Source: an uncultured Desulfobacter sp. | Lineage (GTDB): Bacteria; Desulfobacterota; Desulfobacteria; Desulfobacterales; Desulfobacteraceae | Reading direction: 5' to 3' | NCBI RefSeq assembly: GCF_963665355.1 | Contig: NZ_OY762229.1 | Location: 4,526,001-4,590,000, forward strand | Length of the DNA: 64,000 nt | Part shown: in pieces, positions 36,363 to 44,900 of the stretch | Layout of the letters: each line of letters starts with the position of its first letter | How positions within the stretch are numbered: the first letter of the stretch is position 1 | Translations under genes and position numbers: made by a program | The notes under the pieces: model-generated | Database searches by the model: none | Told to the model about the DNA's origin: nothing | What the model saw: the letters and a program-made list of their open reading frames with translations, nothing else

Positions 36363-36736
36363 ATAATTTTGTTTTTCTAATATTCAATTATAAAATTAAC
36401 GGTTTGTTGTTTTCACTAACTAAAATTAAGCATATTCAACGCAAGGTTTTATATCATGATTTTTTGAAAATGAGAATTCATTAAAACTTATGCAACTCCG
36501 ATCTACCTGATTTTAAAGGCATTACACATTGACCTGCCCTATAAAAAATGTTAACAACTCCAGGGTTCTGACGCTTGTTTTTTTTACGGAACCTCTGCTA
36601 TTCTTTGTTGACAAGGATACAATGCTGAGATAAGGTAAGTTTCCAATTGTAAAAGCAACTTTGATAGTGAAGACGGTTTGTCTTAAGATAGGTTAAATGT
36701 GAAGTTACAACAAACTTTTTTAGGAGGATTTATTAA
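36363..36736. other. Non-coding region upstream of dsrC
   Basis: This divergent, AT-rich stretch separates miaA and dsrC and holds the dsrC promoter candidate. No ORF with a ribosome site and no RNA gene is recognised. An AGGAGG ribosome site sits just before dsrC. Confidence 0.45.
36608..36636 (+). promoter_or_regulatory. dsrC: Candidate sigma-70 promoter of dsrC
   Basis: A perfect TTGACA at 36608-36613 is followed by a 17-bp spacer and the weaker -10 box TAAGGT. The site lies about 100 bp upstream of dsrC, leaving a sizeable leader ending in a consensus AGGAGG. dsrC is usually one of the most highly transcribed genes in sulfate reducers, which is consistent. Confidence 0.45.
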
Positions 36737-37054
36737 ATGGCAACACTTGAGTTTAACGGGAAAACATTCGAAATAGATGAAGACGGATTCCTTCTTGATT
36801 ACAATCTGTACTGTGAAGAGTGGGTAGAATACGTAAAGGGTCAGGAAGGCATCGACGAGATGACCGACGAACACTGGCAGCTGGTTAAAGTTCTCCAGGA
36901 CTACTACGAGAAAAACGGTATCGCTCCCATGGTTCGCGTTCTTTCCAAGCTCACCAAGTTTAAACTGAAACACATCTATGAATTGTTCCCCTCAGGACCT
37001 GGTAAAGGCGCCTGCAAGATGGCCGGTCTTCCGAAACCGACTGGTTGTGTATAG
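36737..37054 (+). CDS. dsrC: DsrC, sulfur-carrier partner of dissimilatory sulfite reductase
   Basis: The 105-residue protein carries sulfite-derived sulfur as a trisulfide between two C-terminal cysteines, passing electrons from the membrane DsrMKJOP complex to DsrAB. The tail YELFPSGPGKGACKMAGLPKPTGCV has both redox cysteines, including the penultimate one that distinguishes DsrC from TusE-like paralogues. The start ATLEFNGKTFEIDEDGFL and FYEKNG-type helices are typical. It has a perfect AGGAGG ribosome site and its own strong terminator and lies apart from dsrAB, as usual for this gene. It is the clearest metabolic marker in the window. Confidence 0.97.
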   Translation: MATLEFNGKTFEIDEDGFLLDYNLYCEEWVEYVKGQEGIDEMTDEHWQLVKVLQDYYEKNGIAPMVRVLSKLTKFKLKHIYELFPSGPGKGACKMAGLPKPTGCV

Positions 37055-37085
37055 TTAAAAAATATTTTAAGTTTTTAACTTAATG

Positions 37086-37120
37086 ATAAAGGCCCTGTTT
37101 ACACTAAACAGGGCCTTTAT
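37086..37120 (+). terminator. Strong intrinsic terminator of dsrC
   Basis: A perfect 16-bp stem (37086-37101 pairing with 37105-37120, core AAAGGCCCTGTTTA/TAAACAGGGCCTTT) with a 3-nt loop is followed by TTTTC. It lies 32 bp after the dsrC stop and insulates it from the downstream AhbA/B-like gene. Confidence 0.92.
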
Positions 37121-37150
37121 TTTTCAAACAATTCGGAAGTATTCCATCCA

Positions 37151-37603
37151 ATGATAGAAGATCAGACAAGTAAAGACATACTAAACCGAATCCAGGCAGA
37201 CTTCCCGATTCATCCAAGACCCTACAAGATTCTGGCCCAGGAGTTAGGCCTCAGTGAGGATCAGCTTATTGATAGAATTGGGCAAATGAAACAGGAGATG
37301 ATTATCCGCAGAATCGGCGGAAATTTCAGCCCTGACCGCCTGGGCTTTTATTCCACCCTGTGCGCGGCCCGGGTGGCCCCGGACAAAATTGAACTGTTCA
37401 CCAGCACCGTCAATGAGTTCAGAGGTGTTACCCATAACTACCAAAGGGATCACCAGTACAATATCTGGTTTACATTTATAGCGCCGTCAACTCAAGAAAT
37501 TAACGAAAACCTTGAAACCATTTCACAAAAAACAGGCGTGACCGAAATCCTCAACCTGCCGGCCACCCATGTGTTTAAAATAGCGGCGAATTTTAAAGTC
37601 TGA
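37151..37603 (+). CDS. Siroheme decarboxylase subunit (AhbA/AhbB, Lrp/AsnC-like)
   Basis: The 150-residue protein has an Lrp/AsnC-type winged helix followed by an RAM-like domain. The motifs FPIHPRPYKILAQELGLSEDQLI, IIRRIGGNFSPDRLGFYSTLCAARV and GVTHNYQRDHQYNIWFTFIAPS are those of AhbA/AhbB, which together decarboxylate siroheme to didecarboxysiroheme in the alternative heme pathway of sulfate reducers. The His in THNYQRDHQYNIWFT corresponds to the conserved region near the active site. Whether it is A or B cannot be decided; the partner subunit is not in this window. A transcriptional regulator of the same fold is the alternative. Confidence 0.8.
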   Translation: MIEDQTSKDILNRIQADFPIHPRPYKILAQELGLSEDQLIDRIGQMKQEMIIRRIGGNFSPDRLGFYSTLCAARVAPDKIELFTSTVNEFRGVTHNYQRDHQYNIWFTFIAPSTQEINENLETISQKTGVTEILNLPATHVFKIAANFKV

Positions 37604-37627
37604 CCCTTTAAATTTATCTCAGGTGTC

Positions 37628-38431
37628 ATGATGCAAAACATCCGTGTGGCCCTGGTCATTCAGAATTGTCCTGTGAACCGGTTCGGTGATAATCTTGCCG
37701 AAACGGTTAAAAATATTTGTGCCGCAGCACGGCATGACTGTGATTTTGTTGTGTTCCCTGAAATGAACCTGACGGGTTATGCGCCGGCAGATGTAAGCAA
37801 TGCCGTTACCCTTAACGCCCCATGGATGAATGAACTGGCACGGCTTGCAGTAAAACACAATTTAGCCATATTAACCGGTCTTGTGGAAAAGGCGGGGCCA
37901 GGAAAAATCTATGCCACACACCTTGTATTCCGCCCGCACCAACCAGTGGCACGATACCGAAAAATTCATCTCTCCCCATTTGAAGCACCCTATTTCAGCT
38001 GTGGAGATGATGTGGCTCTTTTTGAATTCAAAGGCGTCAATTTTGGAATACAGCTTTGCTATGATGCCCATTTCCCAGAACTTTCCACGGCCATGGCCTT
38101 GAAAAAAGCTGACATTATTTTTATCCCCCATGCGTCCCCAAGGGGAACTCCCGGAGAAAAAAGCGCCTCCTGGAAGCGGCACCTGACTGCCCGGGCCTTT
38201 GATAATGCCGTTTTTGTGGCTGCCGTTAATCAGGTCGGAGAAAATGACGCTGGTCTTAATTTCCCAGGAATTTCCATGATGATCGGGCCTGACGGGTTTC
38301 TTGCAGGTGAAAACAGAGCATGTGAAAATAAGATGCACATCCATGTGCTGGATATGTCATTGCTCGAACATATCCGCTCCCATAAAATGCGGTATTTTCT
38401 GCCCAACAGGCGCGCCAATCTCATTGAGTAG
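37628..38431 (+). CDS. Carbon-nitrogen hydrolase (nitrilase superfamily)
   Basis: The 267-residue protein has the Glu-Lys-Cys triad of nitrilase-fold amidases: Glu in VVFPEMNLTGYAPADV, Lys in RYRKIHLSPFEAPYF and Cys in FGIQLCYDAHFPELSTAMALKKADIIFIPHASP. Members hydrolyse amides such as carbamoylputrescine, omega-amides or N-carbamoyl amino acids; the substrate here is unresolved. It follows the AhbA/B-like gene by 24 bp on the same strand and may be co-transcribed, a link with no obvious pathway logic. Confidence 0.9.
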   Translation: MMQNIRVALVIQNCPVNRFGDNLAETVKNICAAARHDCDFVVFPEMNLTGYAPADVSNAVTLNAPWMNELARLAVKHNLAILTGLVEKAGPGKIYATHLVFRPHQPVARYRKIHLSPFEAPYFSCGDDVALFEFKGVNFGIQLCYDAHFPELSTAMALKKADIIFIPHASPRGTPGEKSASWKRHLTARAFDNAVFVAAVNQVGENDAGLNFPGISMMIGPDGFLAGENRACENKMHIHVLDMSLLEHIRSHKMRYFLPNRRANLIE

Positions 38432-38447
38432 AGCTGGCTTATTGCTT

Positions 38448-39305
38448 TCAATCTTTACGATTTTTCCACTTTTGTGCACCGGCCACATCCTTGACAAGGG
38501 CATTGCGGTTTTGGATATAGGCGTTGCGCATGGCTGTGTAAGGATCTATGGATGCCTCCTTGAATGCGTCATAATCCTGGATGCGGAATGACGTCCAGTT
38601 TACCTTTTCAAGCCCCCAGACGCCCCAGGATAAAAGATCGGGCTGCAGATAATTAATGGGATCAATAAACCAGGTCCCTGCCCTTCCCACGGCATCCCTC
38701 AAGGAACTTGGACCAAGAACGGGCAGCACCAGATAAATCCCGTTGCCAATACCGTATACGCCGAGGGTCTGGCCAAAATCTTCATCCTGAAGCCGGATGC
38801 CCACATATTTCTGGGCAAAATCATTCAATCCCCCAAAACCAAGGGTGGTATTGATGAAAAAGGCACAAAACTCCATGCTAGCAGCCTCACCCTTACCCTG
38901 GAGCAGATCATTGACAAAACGGAGGGGAAAAACCAGATTGTAAAAGAAATTTTTGACGCTCTTACGGGCAACTGTGGGAACCACCCAGGAATATCCCGTT
39001 GCCAGAGGCTTTAAGAGATACATATAAAGCTTATCATTAAAAACAAATACCGCACGGTTTACCCCTTCAAGGGGATCTGCCACCATGGCGTGGTTATCCT
39101 GGTCAGTCTGATGATCATGATCATCCTGAAAAATATCTGCTTCAAAGTCGTTATCACCTGCCGTGTCTGACGGACTGTTTTCTTCGACTGTCTGGGTGAA
39201 ACCTGCAGGTGCGGTCTGCCCTGTTTGATCCGTTGTGTTCCCGGCAACCACCTGGCCTGTCGTCAGTGTCAGGAACATAACGATAAGAATCTGGAAATAT
39301 TTCAT
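38448..39305 (-). CDS. mlaA: MlaA/VacJ-family phospholipid-transport protein
   Basis: From the ATG at 39305 (AAGG 6 nt upstream), 285 residues start with a signal peptide (KYFQILIVMFLTLTTGQVVAG), so the protein is periplasmic or outer-membrane associated. An acidic linker (roughly residues 35-70) precedes the MlaA domain: DPLEGVNRAVFVFNDKLYMYLLKPLATGYSWVVPTVARKSVKNFFYNL, AFFINTTLGFGGLNDFAQKYVG and GNGIYLVLPVLGPSSLRDAVGRAGT. MlaA removes misplaced phospholipid from the outer leaflet of the outer membrane. The longer frame (to 39545) overlaps mlaD and is not the likely start. It ends the mlaEFDA operon. Confidence 0.9.
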   Translation of the reverse strand: MKYFQILIVMFLTLTTGQVVAGNTTDQTGQTAPAGFTQTVEENSPSDTAGDNDFEADIFQDDHDHQTDQDNHAMVADPLEGVNRAVFVFNDKLYMYLLKPLATGYSWVVPTVARKSVKNFFYNLVFPLRFVNDLLQGKGEAASMEFCAFFINTTLGFGGLNDFAQKYVGIRLQDEDFGQTLGVYGIGNGIYLVLPVLGPSSLRDAVGRAGTWFIDPINYLQPDLLSWGVWGLEKVNWTSFRIQDYDAFKEASIDPYTAMRNAYIQNRNALVKDVAGAQKWKNRKD

Positions 39306-39342
39306 ATGTAACCTTCCCGGTTGTTTTGCCTTTGCCCAGGAA

Positions 39343-39798
39343 TCATTTGTCTTTATCATTTTTAAAAATAAATTTTCTGACAAGGGATTCGATATCCAGA
39401 GCCGATTCAGTATTGTTAAAGGCTTCTTTGTCTTCAAGCATGATATCTGATCCGCCCGGGGATATGGAAACATATTTTTCACCGATGATGCCCGCAGTTT
39501 TAATGGAGGCAATGCTGTCTTCGCTGAGTTGTATCCCCTGATCAATTCTCAAGCCCACTTTTGCCTCAAAGCGTTTTTTGTCCAAAATGATTTCAGAAAC
39601 ATTGCCGACCTCAACACCGGCCATCTCAACAGTTGCACCGGTTTTTAAACCGCTGACAGAGGTGAAATATGCATACAGTGTATACCCCTTTGGGCTGAAC
39701 ATGGGAACACCGCCCAGGACCACTGTAAGATACCCCGCACACAAAAGGCCGATGAGAACAAAAACGCCTACATATAATTCCTTATTTATTGATTTCAT
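39343..39798 (-). CDS. mlaD: MlaD, MCE-domain subunit of the phospholipid transporter
   Basis: The 151-residue protein has an N-terminal membrane anchor (ELYVGVFVLIGLLCAGYLTVVLG) and one MCE domain (YTLYAYFTSVSGLKTGATVEMAGVEVGNVSEIILD ... IKTAGIIGEKYVSISPGGSDIMLEDKEAFNNTESALDIESLV). It forms the hexameric periplasmic ring of the MlaFEDB complex that moves phospholipids between membranes. It lies between mlaF and mlaA in the operon. Confidence 0.93.
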   Translation of the reverse strand: MKSINKELYVGVFVLIGLLCAGYLTVVLGGVPMFSPKGYTLYAYFTSVSGLKTGATVEMAGVEVGNVSEIILDKKRFEAKVGLRIDQGIQLSEDSIASIKTAGIIGEKYVSISPGGSDIMLEDKEAFNNTESALDIESLVRKFIFKNDKDK

Positions 39799-39823
39799 GA
39801 ACCTGTCCTTATTTTTTTTTGCA

Positions 39824-40564
39824 TCAGGCCTCTTTTCCCGAAATAAACGCCCTTACTGTATCATTGTCACTGTGGGAAATTTCCTCACTTTTTCCAAAGT
39901 AGATAATTTTACCCTGGTCGAGCATGGCCACATGCTGTGCTATGGTAAATATCTGGGGGATATCATGACTGACAATAACAGCCGTAAACCCGAACTCTTT
40001 CTGGTAGGTGGAGATCATGGCATGGACACTGTTTCTTCTCACCGGATCAAGTCCTGTGGTGGGTTCGTCAAAAAGCACGGCAACAGGCTCGGTAATAAGG
40101 GCCCGGGCAAGGGCCACGCGTTTCCTGATCCCTCCGGACAATTGGGCCGGATATTTATTTTCGTGGCTGCTGATCTCCAGTGCCTGCATCTTTTCCTTTA
40201 CCCGACTCCGGATCTGTTCCATGGGGATCTTTTTTTTCTCGGTCAACGGCAGGGCAATATTTTCCCACACCGTTAAGAAGTCAAACAGTGCATTATCCTG
40301 AAACATATAAGATATTTGTTTATAAAATCGGTGTCTTTGAACACTGTCCATCTCATCGGTGGGTAAACCATCCACACAAACCGTACCTGAATCGGCCTGC
40401 ATCAGGCCGATTATGTGTTTGAGCAACACAGATTTTCCGGTGCCGCTTTTACCGATTATGCAGGTAACCATGCCTTTTTCAATGGTCAGATTGACACCGT
40501 CAAGCACACTGTTGCCCGCAAAATTTTTGTGAATATCTATCAGTTCAATGAAAGGCGTGGGCAT
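39824..40564 (-). CDS. mlaF: MlaF, ABC ATPase of the phospholipid transporter
   Basis: The 246-residue ATPase has Walker A GKSGTGKSVLLKHIIGLM, the signature LSGGIRKRVALARALITEP, Walker B AVLFDEPTTGLDPV and switch His in VIVSHDIPQ. The signature variant LSGG-I-RKR is typical of MlaF/Ttg2A ATPases. It starts 2 nt after the mlaE stop, consistent with coupled translation. Confidence 0.94.
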   Translation of the reverse strand: MPTPFIELIDIHKNFAGNSVLDGVNLTIEKGMVTCIIGKSGTGKSVLLKHIIGLMQADSGTVCVDGLPTDEMDSVQRHRFYKQISYMFQDNALFDFLTVWENIALPLTEKKKIPMEQIRSRVKEKMQALEISSHENKYPAQLSGGIRKRVALARALITEPVAVLFDEPTTGLDPVRRNSVHAMISTYQKEFGFTAVIVSHDIPQIFTIAQHVAMLDQGKIIYFGKSEEISHSDNDTVRAFISGKEA

Positions 40565-40566
40565 AA

Positions 40567-41361
40567 TTAAACCAGGAAAAAGGTAATGATGTAATCGGAA
40601 ACCAGAATAAGTATACAGGCATTGACAACCGCGTGGGTGGTGGCCAGGGATATGCTTTTAGCGCCCTGCCCTGAACTGGTGCCTGAAAGATGTGCAAAAA
40701 AGCCCTTGTAGCAGCACATGGTAGAGACAATCATGCCAAATGCCAGGGCCTTTACAAAGCCGCCTGTGACATCGGCGAGTTCAATGCTTCGGATCACTTT
40801 ATCCATATACATATGGCGGTTGATACCCAGCATCATGACGCCGGATAAAAACCCCCCGAATATACCCGTTATATCAAAAATAGCAGTTAAAAGGGGGAAA
40901 CTGATAATGGATGCGGAAAGACGGGGGGAAAAGGTGAACCTGACCGGATGAATATCCATGGTTTCAAGGGCATCAATCTGTTCTGAAATCCGCATGACAC
41001 CAATTTCCGCAGCCATGGCAGATCCTGCCCGGGCTGCAATCATTATGGCGGACAACACAGGCCCGAGCTCACGGATAAGAGTGATGGCAACGGCAGACCC
41101 AAGACTGGCTTCGGAGCCGAAATCAACCAGGGTGTAATATCCTTGAAGTCCTAATACCATGCCGGTGAATATGGCGGTTAAAACAATGACAAACATGGAC
41201 TTGGCACCAATAAACCACACCTGTTCCATAACTTTGGCAGTCTGAACAAAAGGCACAAAATTCCGGAAGATACCCTGGAAGAAAAAGATTGATATTCGGC
41301 CGATGGACCGGGTGCCGTCAATGCAGGCTAAACCTAATTTTTCAATATGTTGTTTCAACAT
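40567..41361 (-). CDS. mlaE: MlaE, permease of the phospholipid transporter
   Basis: The 264-residue inner-membrane permease has the MlaE signature GLQGYYTLVDFGSEASLGSAVAITLIRELGPVLSAIMIAARAGSAMAAEIGVMRISEQIDALETM. Five or so hydrophobic segments follow. It heads the mlaE-mlaF-mlaD-mlaA operon; no mlaB or mlaC is present, so the periplasmic carrier must be elsewhere or replaced. Confidence 0.94.
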   Translation of the reverse strand: MLKQHIEKLGLACIDGTRSIGRISIFFFQGIFRNFVPFVQTAKVMEQVWFIGAKSMFVIVLTAIFTGMVLGLQGYYTLVDFGSEASLGSAVAITLIRELGPVLSAIMIAARAGSAMAAEIGVMRISEQIDALETMDIHPVRFTFSPRLSASIISFPLLTAIFDITGIFGGFLSGVMMLGINRHMYMDKVIRSIELADVTGGFVKALAFGMIVSTMCCYKGFFAHLSGTSSGQGAKSISLATTHAVVNACILILVSDYIITFFLV

Positions 41362-41433
41362 GATTTGTAACTTATATGCGTTCTATGGTTAAAAGACAAG
41401 GGGTTTAAAACCGGTGAACTTCCGCAAAAACGT

Positions 41434-41467
41434 TTGACACGTACTCAATATTTTTATACGTATTGAG
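41434..41467 (+). promoter_or_regulatory. Candidate promoter with overlapping operator dyad for the RHH-dehydratase-activator operon
   Basis: TTGACA at 41434-41439 is followed by CTCAATA (41444-41450), ten bases, then TATTGAG (41461-41467). Possible -10 sequences (TATACG or TACGTA) lie between the arms. A perfect 7-bp dyad overlapping the promoter core, 37 bp upstream of a gene for an RHH-domain protein, suggests autoregulation. Confidence 0.45.
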
Positions 41468-41503
41468 CCAATAACAGACAAACTTTCACCCTGGACAAAT
41501 GCC

Positions 41504-41989
41504 ATGACCCAGAAAATTACTTTAAGCATCCCGGACAGACTGTATGAAAAACTCAATGAGTGGAGAAGTTCCTTTAACCTTTCAAAAATGTTTCAGGATG
41601 CCTTGAGTGATGCCATTGAAAAAAAAGAAGCTTTCAGTAAAAAACTGTGTGAAGAATTTGACATGACCCAGATTGTCCACCGGCTCCAGCAGGAAAAAGA
41701 GCAATGGCTTAAAAATTTCTACAATGCCGGAAGAAACAGGGGTTTTGGGTGGGCCCAGGCTGCCCATTACCAGGATCTGTTATACGTACTGGATTGTGAG
41801 GATACGTGCACCACTGAACAGGAAATTGTCCGGCACAGCCGTTTTAAAGCATATTTTGACCACATTTACGATGCCCACGGCCTTACCCGCTTTGCCCGGC
41901 AAGGCGGTGTTGATCATGAAAAAAAATTTTTGGAAGGCTGGTTTGATGGAGTTAACGCGTTCTGGAACGAAGTAAGGGAGCATATTTAA
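41504..41989 (+). CDS. RHH-domain protein with unknown C-terminal domain
   Basis: The 161-residue protein begins with a ribbon-helix-helix-like segment (KITLSIPDRLYEKLNEWRSSFNLSKMFQDALSDAIEKKE). A helical, charged linker leads to a C-terminal domain with GRNRGFGWAQAAHYQDLLYVL and HEKKFLEGWFDGVNAFWNEVRE. The C-terminal part is unknown to me. The gene ends 2 nt before the giant dehydratase activator and so is co-translated with it; it is probably a DNA-binding regulator of that operon, acting at the dyad upstream. Confidence 0.65.
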   Translation: MTQKITLSIPDRLYEKLNEWRSSFNLSKMFQDALSDAIEKKEAFSKKLCEEFDMTQIVHRLQQEKEQWLKNFYNAGRNRGFGWAQAAHYQDLLYVLDCEDTCTTEQEIVRHSRFKAYFDHIYDAHGLTRFARQGGVDHEKKFLEGWFDGVNAFWNEVREHI

Positions 41990-41991
41990 TC

Positions 41992-44900
41992 ATGGAAAAA
42001 CCCTCCAATTGCACCACCATATTAGGCATCGATGCCGGATCCGTATCTGTTCACCTTGCTGTTGTGGATATGAATGGCAATCTTTTGTATAACGCATCTG
42101 AATACCACCATGGCGATATCAGGGCATGTCTTACAAAAATGCTGGCCCATAAAGCTGTTTCATCTGTGACCCATGTAGCAAAAACCACATCGACACCAAC
42201 TGATGTCAATGCAACAAGTTGTGTTGACGAACAGGTTGCGGTCATCCGCAGTGCGCGTCACATGCATAAAAACTTCAGTGCCATACTGCATGTGGGAGGA
42301 GAAAAATTTTTCCTGAGCCTGTTTGACAGTCATGGCAATTACAAAGGCCAGCGGCATAATTCCGGGTGTGCGGCAGGAACCGGTGCATTTCTGGACCAGC
42401 AGGCCGGACGGATTCATCTTCAGGGCTCGGCGGATATTTCATCCCTGGCCCTTGAAAACAGTGGTCAGCGGCCTGATATTGCCACCCGGTGCGCGGTGTT
42501 TGCAAAAACCGACCTGATCCATGCCCAGCAGCAGGGCTATGACCTTTCACAGATCTGTGACGGGCTTTGCTACGGCCTTGCCAGAAACATTGCCAACACA
42601 CTGTTTAAACAAAATATTCCGGAAAAAGAGATCATATTCTGCGGCGGTGTCTCCCAAAATAAAGCCGTCAAAAGGCATCTTGAATCCATTATCGGCAAAC
42701 CCCTTGTCAAAGGTGAACATCCCCTGGTTTACGGAGCCATGGGTGCGGCACTGTGCCTTGCAGATGAAATAAAGATTTCCCATGCCCCAGCCAAATCATT
42801 CCATGATATCAGTATGTTTTTTCAGAATCGGGAAAAAGCAAAAAATATGCTGAATCCAGCACTTGACCTTACCCTGTCAGACTATCCGGACTTTTCATCC
42901 GTAGCATCTTATGAGTTTGAATGCGTTGAAATTGAAATATTCAAACCCATTGTTGGCGGCACTGTGATTCAAAGCTATCTCGGGCTTGATGTAGGTTCCA
43001 CCAGCACCAAAAGCATTGTTACAGACCAGGATGGCGAACCTGTTGCCGGATTTTACACCCGGACCGCATCAAGGCCTGTGGAAGCTGTCCAGCGCATATT
43101 TAAAGCCTGCGACCATCTGATGAATGAAAAAAAGGTGGTTTTTCAGGTCCAGGGGTGTGGCACCACAGGTTCGGGCCGGCGTATTTCCGGAAAAATCATC
43201 GGTGCGGATCTAGAGCCCGATGAGATCACGGCCCATGCCACCGCCGCCGTAAATCTTCATCCGGATGTGGATACCATTATTGAAATCGGAGGCCAGGACG
43301 CCAAATTTACCCTCGTAAAAAACGGCCAGGTCACATCGTCGGTCATGAATGCGGTATGTGCCGCAGGCACCGGCAGTTTTATTGAGGAACAGGCCATGCG
43401 CCTGAACTGCCCCTTATCCGAGTATTCCCACAGAACCCAGGGCATTGCGGCACCGGTTTCCAGTGACCGGTGCACGGTGTTCATGGAAAGGGACATCAAT
43501 TATTTTTTTGCCGAAGGGTATGGAAAAAACGAAATTCTGGCCTCGGTGCTCCACTCGGTACGGGACAATTATCTGACCAAGGTCGCCAACATTGCCCAGA
43601 TCGGTGACCGGATCGTGTTCCAGGGGGCCACCGCCAGAAACAGGGCCCTTGTGGCAGCCTTTGAGCAAAAGTTGAATAAACCCATTCATGTGTCACGGTA
43701 CTGCCATCTTACCGGGGCCCTTGGCATTGCCCTGATGGCAAAACAGATGAAAATAAATGGCGAACTGCCCGAGTCCAGCTTCAAAGGATTTGACCTGTGG
43801 AAACAAGCTATTCCGGTGCGCCAGGAGGTTTGCAAGCTTTGCACCAACCATTGCAAAATCACCATTGCCCAGGTCAAAGGAGAAACCCTTGCCTATGGAT
43901 TTTTATGCGGCAGGGACTACAAGACGAAAAAACGGGTTACGTCCCTAGAGTCTTATGATCTTTTAGGACTTCGAAAAGAGGTCCGCAACAAGACCCTGCC
44001 CGGTCACCCCACCTTAAAAAACAGTGGAAACAAGATAACCATAGGGCTTCCCAATGCCCTTCACATGGTCCAGGATCTTGATTTCTGGCAAATTTTTTTC
44101 AAGGCTCTTGGCTTACCTGTGGTCACCAGCAGCAGATGCACCGACCCTGTCAAGCAGGGCAAACAGATTGCCGGAGCTGAATTCTGTGCACCTGTCCTTG
44201 CACTGCACGGTCATGTGCGTTTTCTTGAGGATAAATGCGACTATATTTTTCTGCCCTTTTATTTCGAAGACAAAACCAGTGAAAAAGGAGCCAGGCGCCA
44301 TCACTGCTACTATACCCAGTTCGCACCGACAATTTTAAGCGGGTTGACAACCCGGGCGAAAATACTGTCTCCCATTGTCAGATACCTGTACACCAGCTTT
44401 CATACAAAAATGCAGCTCTATGATACATTTAAAAAAATCGGAACAGACATCTCCTTCTTTGACATATCATCCGCCTGGGATCGGGCGCTGTCTGCCCAGA
44501 AAAACATGGAACGTACCCTTTCCCAGTTGTGGGTCTCCCGAGGAACCGACAGCAAGGCCAGCGTGCTTTTACTCGGACGTCCCTATACGGTTTTATCTTC
44601 GGACATGAATAATAATATCCCAGGCATTTTTGCCAATCTGGACATCAAAACATTTTTCAATGACATGATTGATCTGGAAGGTATTGATTATTCGCCCATT
44701 GAACCGATGCTTAAACAGATTCACTGGAAACATGCAGCTGTAAATTTGAAAGCGGCTTTTGTTGCCGCCAGGACCAAAAATCTGTATCCGGTGTACATTT
44801 CATCTTTCAGGTGTGCGCCGGATGCCTTTGCCGTGGATTACTTCAAGGAGATCATGTCATCGGCAAACAAACCTTATCTGGTACTGGAGCTGGATGAACA

